DNA of 10,363 bases from an uncultured Lachnospiraceae bacterium (GCA_946409475.1 CAMJWQ010000095.1:1-10363); one strand, 5' to 3'; shown: positions 1-7,487, numbered from the stretch's first letter. Notes: a model not told the origin generated them from the sequence alone. Numbers and translations: made by a program.

Positions 1-1
1 G

Positions 2-571
2 AATTTTACTAATGAGGGCGGGTATGATTACCGGTTCCGCTATTTAAAAAACATCATGGGATTGTGGATGATTCAATGTGTCAAAAAAGAAATTGGGGAA
101 AATTATAATTTCTCGGAAATTTGCCAAATGGCCTCCCGGTCCTCCGTTACATCTGTGGTAGACTGCAATGCGGAGCGTTTTTTAGCACCTGTCAGCATGA
201 CAAAAGAGGTGCGGAAGGCCTGTGCGGATACCATGCAGCCCATACCGGAGGGAATCGGAGAGGTAGCTGCCGTCATTTATAACAGTCTGGCAAAATGTTA
301 TAAAAAAACAATAAGGGAATTGGAAGAAACAACCGGATCCTCCTTCCATAGTATTTATGTAGTGGGAGGAGGGGCAAGTGCGGACTATCTGAATGAGCTG
401 ACCGCCCGCATAACGGAAAAGACAGTATATGCAGGTCCGGTGGAAGCTACGGCCATAGGGAATATTTTGGCACAGATGATTGCGGCCGGGGAGCTAAAGA
501 GCCTGGATGAAGCCCGCAGCTGCGTTATGAAATCGGTGACGGTGCGGGAATACCCTGTGTATGAGCAGTAA
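2..571 (+). CDS. rhaB: Rhamnulokinase, C-terminal part (5' truncated by window edge)
   Basis: Cytoplasmic sugar kinase that phosphorylates L-rhamnulose to L-rhamnulose-1-phosphate, the second step of L-rhamnose breakdown. The reading frame is open from base 2 and ends at TAA 569-571, giving the last 189 residues of a protein usually near 480-490. The visible start, NFTNEGGYDYRFRYLKNIMG, is a characteristic RhaB segment of the FGGY kinase fold. Further on, the VVGGGASADYLNELTA stretch and the following VYAGPVEATAIGNILAQ stretch are the C-terminal nucleotide-binding elements of FGGY kinases. The internal ATG at 56 is not a start because the conserved sequence runs through it from upstream. The rhamnose isomerase gene follows 42 bp downstream on the same strand, which supports RhaB over a fuculokinase or xylulokinase. 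No frameshift is seen. Confidence 0.93.
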   Translation, partial: NFTNEGGYDYRFRYLKNIMGLWMIQCVKKEIGENYNFSEICQMASRSSVTSVVDCNAERFLAPVSMTKEVRKACADTMQPIPEGIGEVAAVIYNSLAKCYKKTIRELEETTGSSFHSIYVVGGGASADYLNELTARITEKTVYAGPVEATAIGNILAQMIAAGELKSLDEARSCVMKSVTVREYPVYEQ

Positions 572-600
572 TTAGGTTTGCATTTTATAAATAGAAAAAA

Positions 601-606
601 GGGAGG
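601..606 (+). promoter_or_regulatory. Ribosome binding site of rhaA
   Basis: GGGAGG lies 7 bases before the ATG at 614. It fixes the rhaA start. The 42-bp gap after rhaB holds no terminator-like hairpin, so rhaB and rhaA are probably cotranscribed. Confidence 0.75.
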
Positions 607-613
607 TTAAATT

Positions 614-1870
614 ATGCCGACAGAGGAAAGATATGAATCAGCAAAAAAAATTTATGCAAAAATTGGAGTAGATACGGAACAGGCGATGAAAGAACTTAGC
701 AGGATCCCTATTTCCATGCATTGCTGGCAGGGAGATGACGTATCCGGTTTTGAGCATGCCGGTGCTCTTTCAGGAGGGATTCAGGCTACGGGCAATTATC
801 CCGGTAAGGCAGGGACACCGGAGGAATTAATGGAGGATATGGACGAGGCCCTCAGTCTGATACCGGGCATCCATAAAATTAATTTACATGCCAGCTATGC
901 CATAACGGAAAACGGAGAGTTTGTGGAGAGAGATAAGCTGGAACCGGGACATTTCAGGAAATGGGCTGCATTTGCAAAAGAAAGAAATTTGGGGATTGAC
1001 TTTAATCCTACTTATTTTGCCCATGAAAAGGCTTCGTCTGCCACGTTATCCAGCGAGGATAATGAAATACGAAGCTTCTGGATTGAACACGGAAAACGCT
1101 GCATACGGATAGCGGAGTATTTTGCGGAGGAATCAGGGATACCCTGCTGCATGAATATCTGGATTCCCGATGGCTTTAAGGACATACCGGCAGACAGAAC
1201 GGCTCCCAGAGCGAGACTTAAGGACTCCCTGGACCAGATACTTTCTATTCCTTATGATAAGAACAAGGTATTGGTAGCCATTGAATCCAAGGTGTTCGGT
1301 ATCGGACTGGAAAGCTATACGGTGGGCTCCCATGAGTTCTATATGAATTATGCGGCAAGGAATAATCTGCTTTGCTTATTGGATAACGGCCATTACCATC
1401 CCACGGAATCCGTGGCAGATAAGATCAGCTCCATGCTTTTATTTTCGGAGAAGGTTGCCCTTCATGTAACAAGGCCCGTTCGCTGGGACAGTGATCATGT
1501 CGTACTATTTGATGACGAAACGAGGGAAATTGCAAAGGAAATTATAAGAAACGGTTCTGACAGGGTGCTGCTTGCACTGGACTTCTTTGATGCCAGCATT
1601 AACAGAATCGCTGCGTGGGTAATCGGCATGCGTAATATGCAGAAGGCTTTATTATATGCGCTTTTGCTGCCTAATCAAAAAATGGCTGTGCTGCAAAAGG
1701 AAAGAAAATTCACGGAGCTTATGATGCTGCAGGAGGAATTAAAGACTTATCCCATAGGGGATGTGTGGGATTATTTCTGTGAAATCAACCGGGTGCCGAA
1801 AAAGGAAGACTGGTTTCAGGAAGTACAAAGGTATGAAAAAGAGGTTTTGTGCCACAGAGGGCGGAAGTGA
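614..1870 (+). CDS. rhaA: L-rhamnose isomerase
   Basis: Cytoplasmic metal-dependent isomerase converting L-rhamnose to L-rhamnulose, the first step of the pathway. The 418-residue length matches the family (about 415-420). The N-terminal segment with ISMHCWQGDDVSGFE (residues about 33-47) is a RhaA hallmark. The expected metal ligands can be seen: E224 (VLVAIESK), D257 and H260 in LLDNGHYHPTE, H284 (VALHVTRPVRWDSDH), D292 and D294, and D323/D326 in LDFFDASINRIAAWV. Their mutual spacing agrees with the two-metal site known from E. coli RhaA. The ATG at 614 has GGGAGG 7 bases upstream. Stop is TGA 1868-1870. The gene sits between rhaB and a sugar symporter, so the three form a catabolic operon. 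Nothing odd is seen. Confidence 0.97.
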   Translation: MPTEERYESAKKIYAKIGVDTEQAMKELSRIPISMHCWQGDDVSGFEHAGALSGGIQATGNYPGKAGTPEELMEDMDEALSLIPGIHKINLHASYAITENGEFVERDKLEPGHFRKWAAFAKERNLGIDFNPTYFAHEKASSATLSSEDNEIRSFWIEHGKRCIRIAEYFAEESGIPCCMNIWIPDGFKDIPADRTAPRARLKDSLDQILSIPYDKNKVLVAIESKVFGIGLESYTVGSHEFYMNYAARNNLLCLLDNGHYHPTESVADKISSMLLFSEKVALHVTRPVRWDSDHVVLFDDETREIAKEIIRNGSDRVLLALDFFDASINRIAAWVIGMRNMQKALLYALLLPNQKMAVLQKERKFTELMMLQEELKTYPIGDVWDYFCEINRVPKKEDWFQEVQRYEKEVLCHRGRK

Positions 1871-1923
1871 ATAATAAATTGGAAATGGTAACTGTTTACG
1901 GAAGAAATGAATACTCGATAAAT

Positions 1924-1929
1924 AAGGAG
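1924..1929 (+). promoter_or_regulatory. Ribosome binding site of the GPH transporter
   Basis: AAGGAG lies 7 bases before the ATG at 1937. Another ATG at 1933 is out of frame, so the spacing favours 1937. Confidence 0.65.
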
Positions 1930-1936
1930 AATATGT

Positions 1937-3409
1937 ATGGGGAAGAGCAGGATGAAACGGTTTTATGAAAGAAAAGCGCTTGACAGCCGGATAACTTCTG
2001 AAGAGGTACGAAAAAAGGAAAAATGGATCGGATACCTTTTGGGACCGAGCGGTGCATTGCTGTTAAATGCGGTGCTTGCTGTCTATTTGAATGTATATTA
2101 TACGGATGTTTTAGGATTAACCAAAGTATGGGGGGGAGCCTTTCTGGCTATCTTTCCTATAGCATCTAAGATTGTAGATGCTGTTACCAATATTATCATG
2201 GGATATATCATTGACCGGACAAAGTCAAGGCAGGGAAAGGCCCGTCCGTGGCTTCTGCTTTCCGCACCTTTGGTGGCAGTTTCCGGAATACTGTTGTTTT
2301 TGGTACCGGACAGCTCGGAAATCGTTCAGGTTCTCTGGATCATGTTCTCCTATAACCTGTATTATTCCCTCTCCTTTACCATGTATAATATGAGCCATAA
2401 TTTAATGGTTCCCCTTTCTACCAGAGATGTAAAGGCCAGAGGCTCCTTATCCGTTTTTAGCAATGTTGCCACGGTTATGATTTCCGGCATTGGCGTTGCG
2501 CTGATATTTCCTATGTTAATTATGCCGTATATAGGGGTAAACAAAAGTGCCTGGATAACATTGATGAGCATTCTTTCGATTATAGCGCTTCCGCTGACCC
2601 TGTTAGAATATTATTTTACCAAGGAAAGAGTGACGGAGGAAATTGCAAAATCCCAGGAGAAGGATACGCAAGTGCCCTATTTGGTGCAATGGAAAGCAAT
2701 TATCACCGATAAATACTGGATTTTGATTATTTTATTTTTTCTTATCTATACGATTTGCAACAATATTAAAAATACCGCTCTGGTCTATTACTGTAATTAC
2801 GTACTGGGAAGCTATAATGACGGGATTACCCAGACGCTGGTATCTGCTATCGGAGGCCTGCCCATGGGGATTGGAATTTTTGCCGTGTGGCCCCTTGCAA
2901 AAAAGTTCGGAAAACGGAATATTACCATGGCAGGCCTGATCCTCTATATGCTTGGGGGTATCATTTGTCTTATAAATCCCCATAACATAGTGGTAGTTCT
3001 TATGGGCCAATTTGTTAAAAATATGGGCGGGCTGCCGGTTTCTTATATCTTTCTCGCTTTATTTGCCGATGTACTGGATCACATCGAATGGAAGAATAAT
3101 TTCCGGTGCGACGGAATTTCCATGTCTATTTATACCATTATCATAACGGTGGCATCGGGCTTAACTCTTGGCATTTTTAACTTTGTCCTGTCCAGAACCG
3201 GCTATATTGCCCCTATGTTTAATGAGGCTGCGAAAGAAACGGTTGCAGTTGTACAAAATGTATCCGTGCAGAATGCAATCACTTTTCTTTTTGTTGGATT
3301 GGAAGTAATCAGTGCGGTAATATTATTTATTATTCTGGCCTTTTTGAATGTGGAATCCAATATTGAAGAAAAGCAAAAGGAAATTTTGGAGAGAAATAAC
3401 GTGCGGTAA
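1937..3409 (+). CDS. GPH-family (MFS) sugar:cation symporter, probably for rhamnose or a rhamnoside
   Basis: A 490-residue polytopic membrane protein of the glycoside-pentoside-hexuronide:cation symporter family (MelB type, MFS fold). After a charged cytoplasmic N-terminus of about 30 residues come roughly twelve hydrophobic segments. The GPH signature is clear at residues 81-105: D81-A-V-T-N, then GYIIDRTKSRQGKARPW, i.e. the conserved Asp of TM2 followed by the DRT..RxGKxRPW loop. The second half holds the matching hydrophobic bundle (from about residue 250), and the protein ends in a charged tail. It begins 66 bp after rhaA on the same strand with no visible terminator, so it is likely translated from the same mRNA. 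That context suggests import of L-rhamnose or a small rhamnoside in symport with Na+ or H+. The family is certain; the substrate is inferred from neighbours only and could be another glycoside. Confidence 0.9.
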   Translation: MGKSRMKRFYERKALDSRITSEEVRKKEKWIGYLLGPSGALLLNAVLAVYLNVYYTDVLGLTKVWGGAFLAIFPIASKIVDAVTNIIMGYIIDRTKSRQGKARPWLLLSAPLVAVSGILLFLVPDSSEIVQVLWIMFSYNLYYSLSFTMYNMSHNLMVPLSTRDVKARGSLSVFSNVATVMISGIGVALIFPMLIMPYIGVNKSAWITLMSILSIIALPLTLLEYYFTKERVTEEIAKSQEKDTQVPYLVQWKAIITDKYWILIILFFLIYTICNNIKNTALVYYCNYVLGSYNDGITQTLVSAIGGLPMGIGIFAVWPLAKKFGKRNITMAGLILYMLGGIICLINPHNIVVVLMGQFVKNMGGLPVSYIFLALFADVLDHIEWKNNFRCDGISMSIYTIIITVASGLTLGIFNFVLSRTGYIAPMFNEAAKETVAVVQNVSVQNAITFLFVGLEVISAVILFIILAFLNVESNIEEKQKEILERNNVR

Positions 3410-3425
3410 TTTTTTTGCCGGCCGG

Positions 3426-3977
3426 TTAATTATTTTTCAGAGATTGATCCGACAGCTTAAAAATAATTTCGGCAATTTCAGCATCAGGTAAATCAAAGCC
3501 TGAATCTATCCATTCCTTTAGTATATGGACACAGCCCTGCATGATAAAGGTATAAATGTATTTTTCTTTTTCCGTGGAACATGTATAGGAAACATTGCTT
3601 TTTACATGTTCCATTATTTTATCAGTCAGAAGTGTTTGAAATGTGATATTTTCCTGGCAGCAGAGAAGAGTGTGGAATATATCCGTATTTTCCTTTACAT
3701 AATGAAGAAAGGCTCTGATATAGGAAAGAGCACCTGCATCAGACCGGATGCCTTTTAAATAAGTAAGTGTATTTTCCGTAATTTCGTTTTCTATTTCACT
3801 TAACAGGTCAAACTGGTCCGTATAGTGCAGATAGAAGGTTGAGCGGTTTAAATCGGCAGTTTTGCATATTTCCGTAATAGTGATTTGACCGATGGATTTT
3901 TCGTGCATCAGCTCAATAAGGCTGTTTTTCAGGAGGAGCTTTGTTATTTTAGTACGCTTGTTATTTTTAATAGCCAT
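3426..3977 (-). CDS. TetR/AcrR-family transcriptional regulator
   Basis: A 183-residue DNA-binding protein of the TetR family, usually a ligand-released repressor. The N-terminal helix-turn-helix is at about residues 31-52, with the family pattern ITITEICKTADLNRSTFYLHY followed by DLL. The rest is a helical ligand-binding and dimerisation domain, most like the TetR_C type found in DhaS-like Firmicute regulators (from memory; not searched). An in-frame TTG lies two codons further upstream at 3983. The ATG at 3977 is preferred because AAGGA (plus-strand bases 3987-3991) lies 9 bases from it but only 3 bases from the TTG. The gene is divergent from the two-SDR operon, with a palindrome inside that operon's promoter, so repression of the SDR genes is the likely job. 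It converges with the rhamnose transporter: only 16 bp separate the two stops. Confidence 0.92.
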   Translation of the reverse strand: MAIKNNKRTKITKLLLKNSLIELMHEKSIGQITITEICKTADLNRSTFYLHYTDQFDLLSEIENEITENTLTYLKGIRSDAGALSYIRAFLHYVKENTDIFHTLLCCQENITFQTLLTDKIMEHVKSNVSYTCSTEKEKYIYTFIMQGCVHILKEWIDSGFDLPDAEIAEIIFKLSDQSLKNN

Positions 3978-4004
3978 AATCAATTTTCCTTAAAATGCTG
4001 TAAA

Positions 4005-4011
4005 AACAACA
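4005..4011. promoter_or_regulatory. Extra half-site resembling the TetR operator arm
   Basis: AACAACA equals the reverse complement of the right arm of the palindrome at 4067-4083. It lies in the 5' untranslated region of the tetR gene. A single half-site in AT-rich DNA could easily be chance. Confidence 0.2.
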
Positions 4012-4031
4012 GATGATTAAAAAGTGTCCAA

Positions 4032-4040
4032 TATATAGCA
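4032..4040 (-). promoter_or_regulatory. Candidate extended -10 promoter of the tetR gene
   Basis: Read on the minus strand this is TGCTATATA, an extended -10 (TGn followed by TATATA). No convincing -35 hexamer lies 16-18 bp upstream. It would give a leader of roughly 50 bases before the ATG at 3977 and would place both divergent promoters next to one operator. Confidence 0.35.
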
Positions 4041-4059
4041 TCTTAAAAACATCTGCATA

Positions 4060-4088
4060 TTGTTAAAACGACAATGTGTTGTTATTAT
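4060..4088 (+). promoter_or_regulatory. Sigma-A-type promoter of the two-SDR operon
   Basis: The -35 TTGTTA (4060-4065; 4 of 6 consensus positions) and -10 TATTAT (4083-4088; 5 of 6) are separated by exactly 17 bp. Transcription would start near 4095, leaving a purine-rich leader of about 105 bases before the ATG at 4201. The spacer is almost entirely occupied by the palindrome at 4067-4083. Confidence 0.6.
4067..4083. promoter_or_regulatory. Putative TetR operator (imperfect palindrome)
   Basis: AACGACA-ATG-TGTTGTT: two 7-base arms around a 3-base centre, with one mismatch between arms (G at 4070 would be A in a perfect palindrome). The size and position, between the -35 and -10 of the divergent operon, are classic for a TetR-family repressor that blocks RNA polymerase. 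Binding is inferred. Confidence 0.5.
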
Positions 4089-4200
4089 TTTATTAAGTAG
4101 ATAAGTAAAAGTCAAGCGATTAGGGGAAAATAGGTAACAGTAATTAGAAAAACAAGGTAATACCGAAAAAAATAAAAGAAGAAAGAAAGGAAGGAGAAGA

Positions 4201-5214
4201 ATGAAAATATTCATGATTGGCGGTACCGGGTTACTGGGAAGCGAAGCCGCAAGAGAATTAATAAAAAGGGGGCATGAGGTAACATCCATCGCCCTGCCGC
4301 CTTTGCCGGCAGGGGCTGTTCTGCCGCCGGAAATGAAGATCGAATATGGAAATTATTTAGAAATGACCGATGAGGAGCTTAAAAAATATTTTGAAGGCTG
4401 TGAGGGATTTGTGTTTGCGGCAGGAGTAGACGAACGGGTGGAGGGACCGGCACCCATTTATGACTTATATAAAAAGTATAATATTGACCCCATTGACCGT
4501 CTTTTGAGGCTGGCAAAGGAATGCGGTATCAGGCATGCGGCAATCTGCGGTTCTTATTTCGCTCATTTTGCGAAAATCATGCCGGAAAAGGAACTGACAA
4601 AGTGGCATCCCTATATAAGAAGCAGAATTGATCAGGAAAAGACCGCCATGTCCTTTGCGGATAAGGATTTTCATGTGGCGGTTTTGGAGCTTCCTTATAT
4701 CTTCGGAACCCAGCCGGGCAGAAAACCGGTTTGGCTGTTTCTGGCGGAGAATGTAATGAGCATGAAGCATGTGACCATGTACCCTAAGGGCGGCTCCACC
4801 ATGGTGACCGTACATCAGGTGGGAGAGGCCATAGCCGGAGCCATTGAAAGAAATAAGGGAGGAAATTGTTATCCTGTCGGATATTATAATATGACATGGA
4901 AGGAGCTGCTCCGGATCATCCATAAGTATCTGGGATGTCCGGATAAGAAAATTATCACGATTCCCGATTGGATGTATACCATGGGCGGGAAAAAGCTCAT
5001 GAAGGAGCAAAAGGAGCATAACATTGAAGGAGGGCTTCACATGGTAAAGTTTACCGACCTGCAGTGTTCCAATCTTTTTATAGATAAGTCCCTGGGCTGT
5101 GATAAGCTGGGCGTCACTGAGGATGATATAGACGGAGCCATTGGAGATTCTATCAGGCTTTGCAGGGATATTTTAGAAAAAAGGACGGAAGCCATCGGCA
5201 TGAAAGGGGAATAG
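4201..5214 (+). CDS. Extended SDR / NAD-dependent epimerase-dehydratase family protein (YxxxR variant)
   Basis: A 337-residue cytoplasmic NAD(P)-binding protein of the extended short-chain dehydrogenase/reductase superfamily. It begins MKIFMIGGTGLLGSE, where GGTGLLG (residues 7-13) is the dinucleotide-binding glycine motif of the Rossmann fold. A Ser that could serve in catalysis is S118 (CGSYF). The expected YxxxK active-site pair appears as Y138-I-R-S-R142, so Arg replaces the catalytic Lys. The C-terminal part (about 180-337) has the substrate-lobe character of epimerases and dehydratases. The ATG at 4201 is preceded by a GGAAGGAG-rich stretch ending 4 bases away and starts directly at the Rossmann strand, so it is well placed. 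It is the first gene after the promoter at 4060-4088 and is followed 3 bp later by a second SDR. Substrate unknown; both a sugar nucleotide and a lipophilic small molecule are possible. Confidence 0.85.
   Translation: MKIFMIGGTGLLGSEAARELIKRGHEVTSIALPPLPAGAVLPPEMKIEYGNYLEMTDEELKKYFEGCEGFVFAAGVDERVEGPAPIYDLYKKYNIDPIDRLLRLAKECGIRHAAICGSYFAHFAKIMPEKELTKWHPYIRSRIDQEKTAMSFADKDFHVAVLELPYIFGTQPGRKPVWLFLAENVMSMKHVTMYPKGGSTMVTVHQVGEAIAGAIERNKGGNCYPVGYYNMTWKELLRIIHKYLGCPDKKIITIPDWMYTMGGKKLMKEQKEHNIEGGLHMVKFTDLQCSNLFIDKSLGCDKLGVTEDDIDGAIGDSIRLCRDILEKRTEAIGMKGE
5203..5210 (+). promoter_or_regulatory. Ribosome binding site of the second SDR gene
   Basis: AAAGGGGA, 7 bases before the ATG at 5218 and lying within the last codons of the upstream SDR gene. 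This is the usual layout for translational coupling. Confidence 0.6.
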
Positions 5215-5217
5215 CGT

Positions 5218-6732
5218 ATGAAAAAAGTATTTATGACCGGAGCAACGGGAGGTATGGGATATGAGAGCTTAAAGCAGATGCTTTCCGATACCTGTAAAAA
5301 AGATATTATTATTTTAGTAAGAGATTCGGAGAAAAACCGCAAGCTGCTAAAGGAATATAGCGGCAATAAACGGCTTACCATCAGATGGGGAGATTTATTA
5401 AACTATAAAGATGTGTATGATTGTGTAAAGGAGGCGGACCTGGTGCTTCATATAGCCGCCTTTGTATCTCCTGCTGCCGACTATTATCCGAAAAAGGCCA
5501 TGAAAAATAATTATGGCTCGGCCAGAAATATTATTCAGGCCATCAAGGAACAGAACAGAGCGGATGAGGTGAAATTTGTCTATATCGGGACAGTGGCGCA
5601 GACAGGAGACCGTATGCCGCCCATTCATTGGGGAAGAGCAGGAGACCCCATTAAGCCAAGTATGTTTGATTATTATGCCGTATCCAAGATTGCCGCAGAA
5701 AGACTCGTGATTGAATCGGGATTAAAATATTGGGTCAGCCTCCGCCAGACCGGTATTATCGGACCTGCCATGAGCAAGATTGAGGATGCCATTATGTTCC
5801 ATAACTGCTTTGATAATGTGCTGGAATATGTATCGGACAGGGATTCGGGACGCATGATGAAGCATTTGTACCAATACGATGCGGAGGGAACACTTTCTTC
5901 CGATTTCTGGGGACATGTTTATAATATCGGCGGCGGAGAGAGCTGCCGGATAGATGCATTTCAGCTGTTCAAAGACTTATACGGGGCAATCGGACTGACA
6001 AAGCTGGAATATATATTGGATCCTAAATGGCAGGCGACCCGGAATTTCCACGGGCAATATTATTTAGATTCCGATAAGCTGGAAAACTATCTGCATTTCA
6101 GACAGGACAGCATGCAGTACTATTATGATTCTTACCTGGAGGGACTCGGTGCTGTGGCCGGGCTCTCTAAGGTTTTATGTAAGCTTCCGGGAGGGCAGAA
6201 GCTTATGGGCAGCATTTTGAAGAACCGGTTTAAAAAGCTGGCCTTAACGGAGCACGGAACATTACATTTTATAAAGGATAATGTAGAGGACCATATTGAT
6301 GCTTACTGGGGCAGCAGGAAGGCATGGAAAGCATTGCCGGATAATATTAATGATATGGAGCATTTTAAGGACTGGGATAAGGTCATACCTATTGATCATG
6401 GCTATGATGAAACCAAACCGGAATCGGAGCTTACGCTTTCCGATATGAAGGGAGCGGCAGAATTCCGGGGAGGAAAGTGCTTATCCGGGGAAATGCGGAC
6501 GGGAGACTGGTCCGGAAAACTGAAATTTAAGTGTGCATTCGGACATACCTTTGAGGCAAGCCCCAGACTTGTGCTGGAAGGAGGCCATTGGTGCCCTGAG
6601 TGTGAGAGAAAGAGCTGGAATTACGGCGAACGTGCGAAAAGAGATCCCTTTTTCGCACAGGTATGGAATCCTCTTCATGAAGAAGATGAAATGCGGGAGT
6701 ACCCAAAGGTGGTTTCGGAACTGGAAGTATAG
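5218..6732 (+). CDS. Extended SDR with C-terminal treble-clef/zinc-ribbon-like module
   Basis: A 504-residue cytoplasmic protein. Residues 1 to about 310 form an extended SDR: GATGGMG at 8-14 binds the dinucleotide, T125 (YIGTVAQTG) sits in the position of the usual catalytic Ser/Thr, and Y153-A-V-S-K157 is the intact catalytic pair. The region 310-410 is less typical. Residues 418-462 then form a compact Cys/His module: GGKCLS with C421, FKCAFGHTFEA with C439 and H443, and GGHWCPEC with C459 and C462. This pattern resembles treble-clef zinc modules that I know from other protein families, often nucleic-acid-associated ones, and is not part of the normal SDR fold. Typical extended SDRs have about 300-350 residues, so the extra 150 or more is notable. 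The gene starts 3 bp after the first SDR and is probably coupled to it; it may supply the Lys that the partner lacks. Substrate unknown. It ends 8 bp from the convergent araC stop. Confidence 0.85.
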   Translation: MKKVFMTGATGGMGYESLKQMLSDTCKKDIIILVRDSEKNRKLLKEYSGNKRLTIRWGDLLNYKDVYDCVKEADLVLHIAAFVSPAADYYPKKAMKNNYGSARNIIQAIKEQNRADEVKFVYIGTVAQTGDRMPPIHWGRAGDPIKPSMFDYYAVSKIAAERLVIESGLKYWVSLRQTGIIGPAMSKIEDAIMFHNCFDNVLEYVSDRDSGRMMKHLYQYDAEGTLSSDFWGHVYNIGGGESCRIDAFQLFKDLYGAIGLTKLEYILDPKWQATRNFHGQYYLDSDKLENYLHFRQDSMQYYYDSYLEGLGAVAGLSKVLCKLPGGQKLMGSILKNRFKKLALTEHGTLHFIKDNVEDHIDAYWGSRKAWKALPDNINDMEHFKDWDKVIPIDHGYDETKPESELTLSDMKGAAEFRGGKCLSGEMRTGDWSGKLKFKCAFGHTFEASPRLVLEGGHWCPECERKSWNYGERAKRDPFFAQVWNPLHEEDEMREYPKVVSELEV

Positions 6733-6740
6733 TTCTTGGA

Positions 6741-7487
6741 TTAGTCGATTGTATTGACCGGAGTTGTCTTATATTCCTGTGGTGTAATGCCCGTTAATTT
6801 TTTGAAGGTGTTCTGAAAATGAGATTGCGTGGAATACCCAAGATAGTGGGATAATTCCGTTAATGACATTTTCGTTGTTTTTAACAGAATTTTGGCTTCT
6901 TCACACTTCATTTTATGGATATACGATTTTAAGCTGATACCTGTCTCAGCTTTGAAGGTGTGAGAAAGATAGTCGGAATTCATATGAAGATAAGAAGCGA
7001 TTTCATTTACCTGAATGGATTTGTTAATGTAACGCTGAATATATCGAATGGCAGCCTCAACGACCGGTACCTTTGTATGCAGCTGTTTTATTGTGGCTAC
7101 ATGAGAAGTAAAATCATAAACGGCCTGTTCGAGAATGGAAGAAATTTCATTTGAGCCACTGGAATTATAAATGAGATCCGTATAATGATTGGACATGTAA
7201 AAGGCTATAGAGCAATCAAGTCCCCCCTCTATTGCCGCTCTTACCACAAGTGCAATGGAAATCAGAGCGATGTGGTTTTTTAGCATGGCATCACTCATTT
7301 TTTTTCGATACAGCACTTCAACTTTTGTATTTTCCAGAAAATTTTGGAGTCCGTCCAGGTCTCCCTTTGTAATTAAACTTAAAAAACGGCGTTCTTTTAA
7401 ATAAACCTGCAAGCTGGCTTCCGCCATGTCAGGTGGAACGTCGTATATGTAATTAGCTTTGGGGATTTTATTTGTTTCATTCTTCAT
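6741..7487 (-). CDS. AraC-family transcriptional regulator
   Basis: A 248-residue regulator when started at the ATG at 7487. The N-terminal 140 or so residues are a divergent sensor region I do not recognise as a cupin. The C-terminal AraC DNA-binding domain is clear: first helix-turn-helix NEIASYLHMNSDYLSHTFK (about 161-179), then the linker EAKILLKTTKMSLTELS and second helix-turn-helix leading to GYSTQSHFQNTFKKLTGITP (about 217-236) and PQEY. An in-frame TTG at 7523 would add 12 residues, but it falls inside a 46-bp element that recurs in non-coding DNA at 9334-9379, so the extension is unlikely. No Shine-Dalgarno precedes the ATG. A minus-strand promoter ends just before it, so the mRNA may be leaderless. 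It is divergent from the GH43 gene and probably activates that gene and the sulfatase. Confidence 0.9.
   Translation of the reverse strand: MKNETNKIPKANYIYDVPPDMAEASLQVYLKERRFLSLITKGDLDGLQNFLENTKVEVLYRKKMSDAMLKNHIALISIALVVRAAIEGGLDCSIAFYMSNHYTDLIYNSSGSNEISSILEQAVYDFTSHVATIKQLHTKVPVVEAAIRYIQRYINKSIQVNEIASYLHMNSDYLSHTFKAETGISLKSYIHKMKCEEAKILLKTTKMSLTELSHYLGYSTQSHFQNTFKKLTGITPQEYKTTPVNTID

Noticed and set aside
1888..1899. GTAA-CTGT-TTAC inverted repeat between rhaA and the transporter, as a catabolite (cre) or LacI-type operator
   Set aside because: It lacks the central CG and outer bases of a cre site, and an operator inside the operon has no other support.
3407..3432. Palindrome CCGGCCGG (3418-3425) flanked by TAATT/AATTA between the convergent transporter and tetR stops, as a bidirectional terminator
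   Set aside because: The GC core is a loopless palindrome, and a folded form would have only a few base pairs at each level. T-runs are present but the stem is too weak to call.
3998..4055. Short inverted words (CTGT/ACAG at 3998-4012; CAGATG and CATCTG at 4010 and 4050) as additional TetR operators
   Set aside because: They are short, unrelated to the arms of the better palindrome at 4067-4083, and expected by chance in AT-rich DNA.
4465..5040. A 191-codon minus-strand open frame antisense to the first SDR
   Set aside because: It is a shadow of the SDR codon pattern, has no recognisable domain or ribosome binding site, and the sense frame carries a clear Rossmann fold.
6722..6760. A terminator between the convergent second SDR and araC genes
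   Set aside because: Only 8 bp separate the stops and I find no stem-loop with a T-run in either direction.
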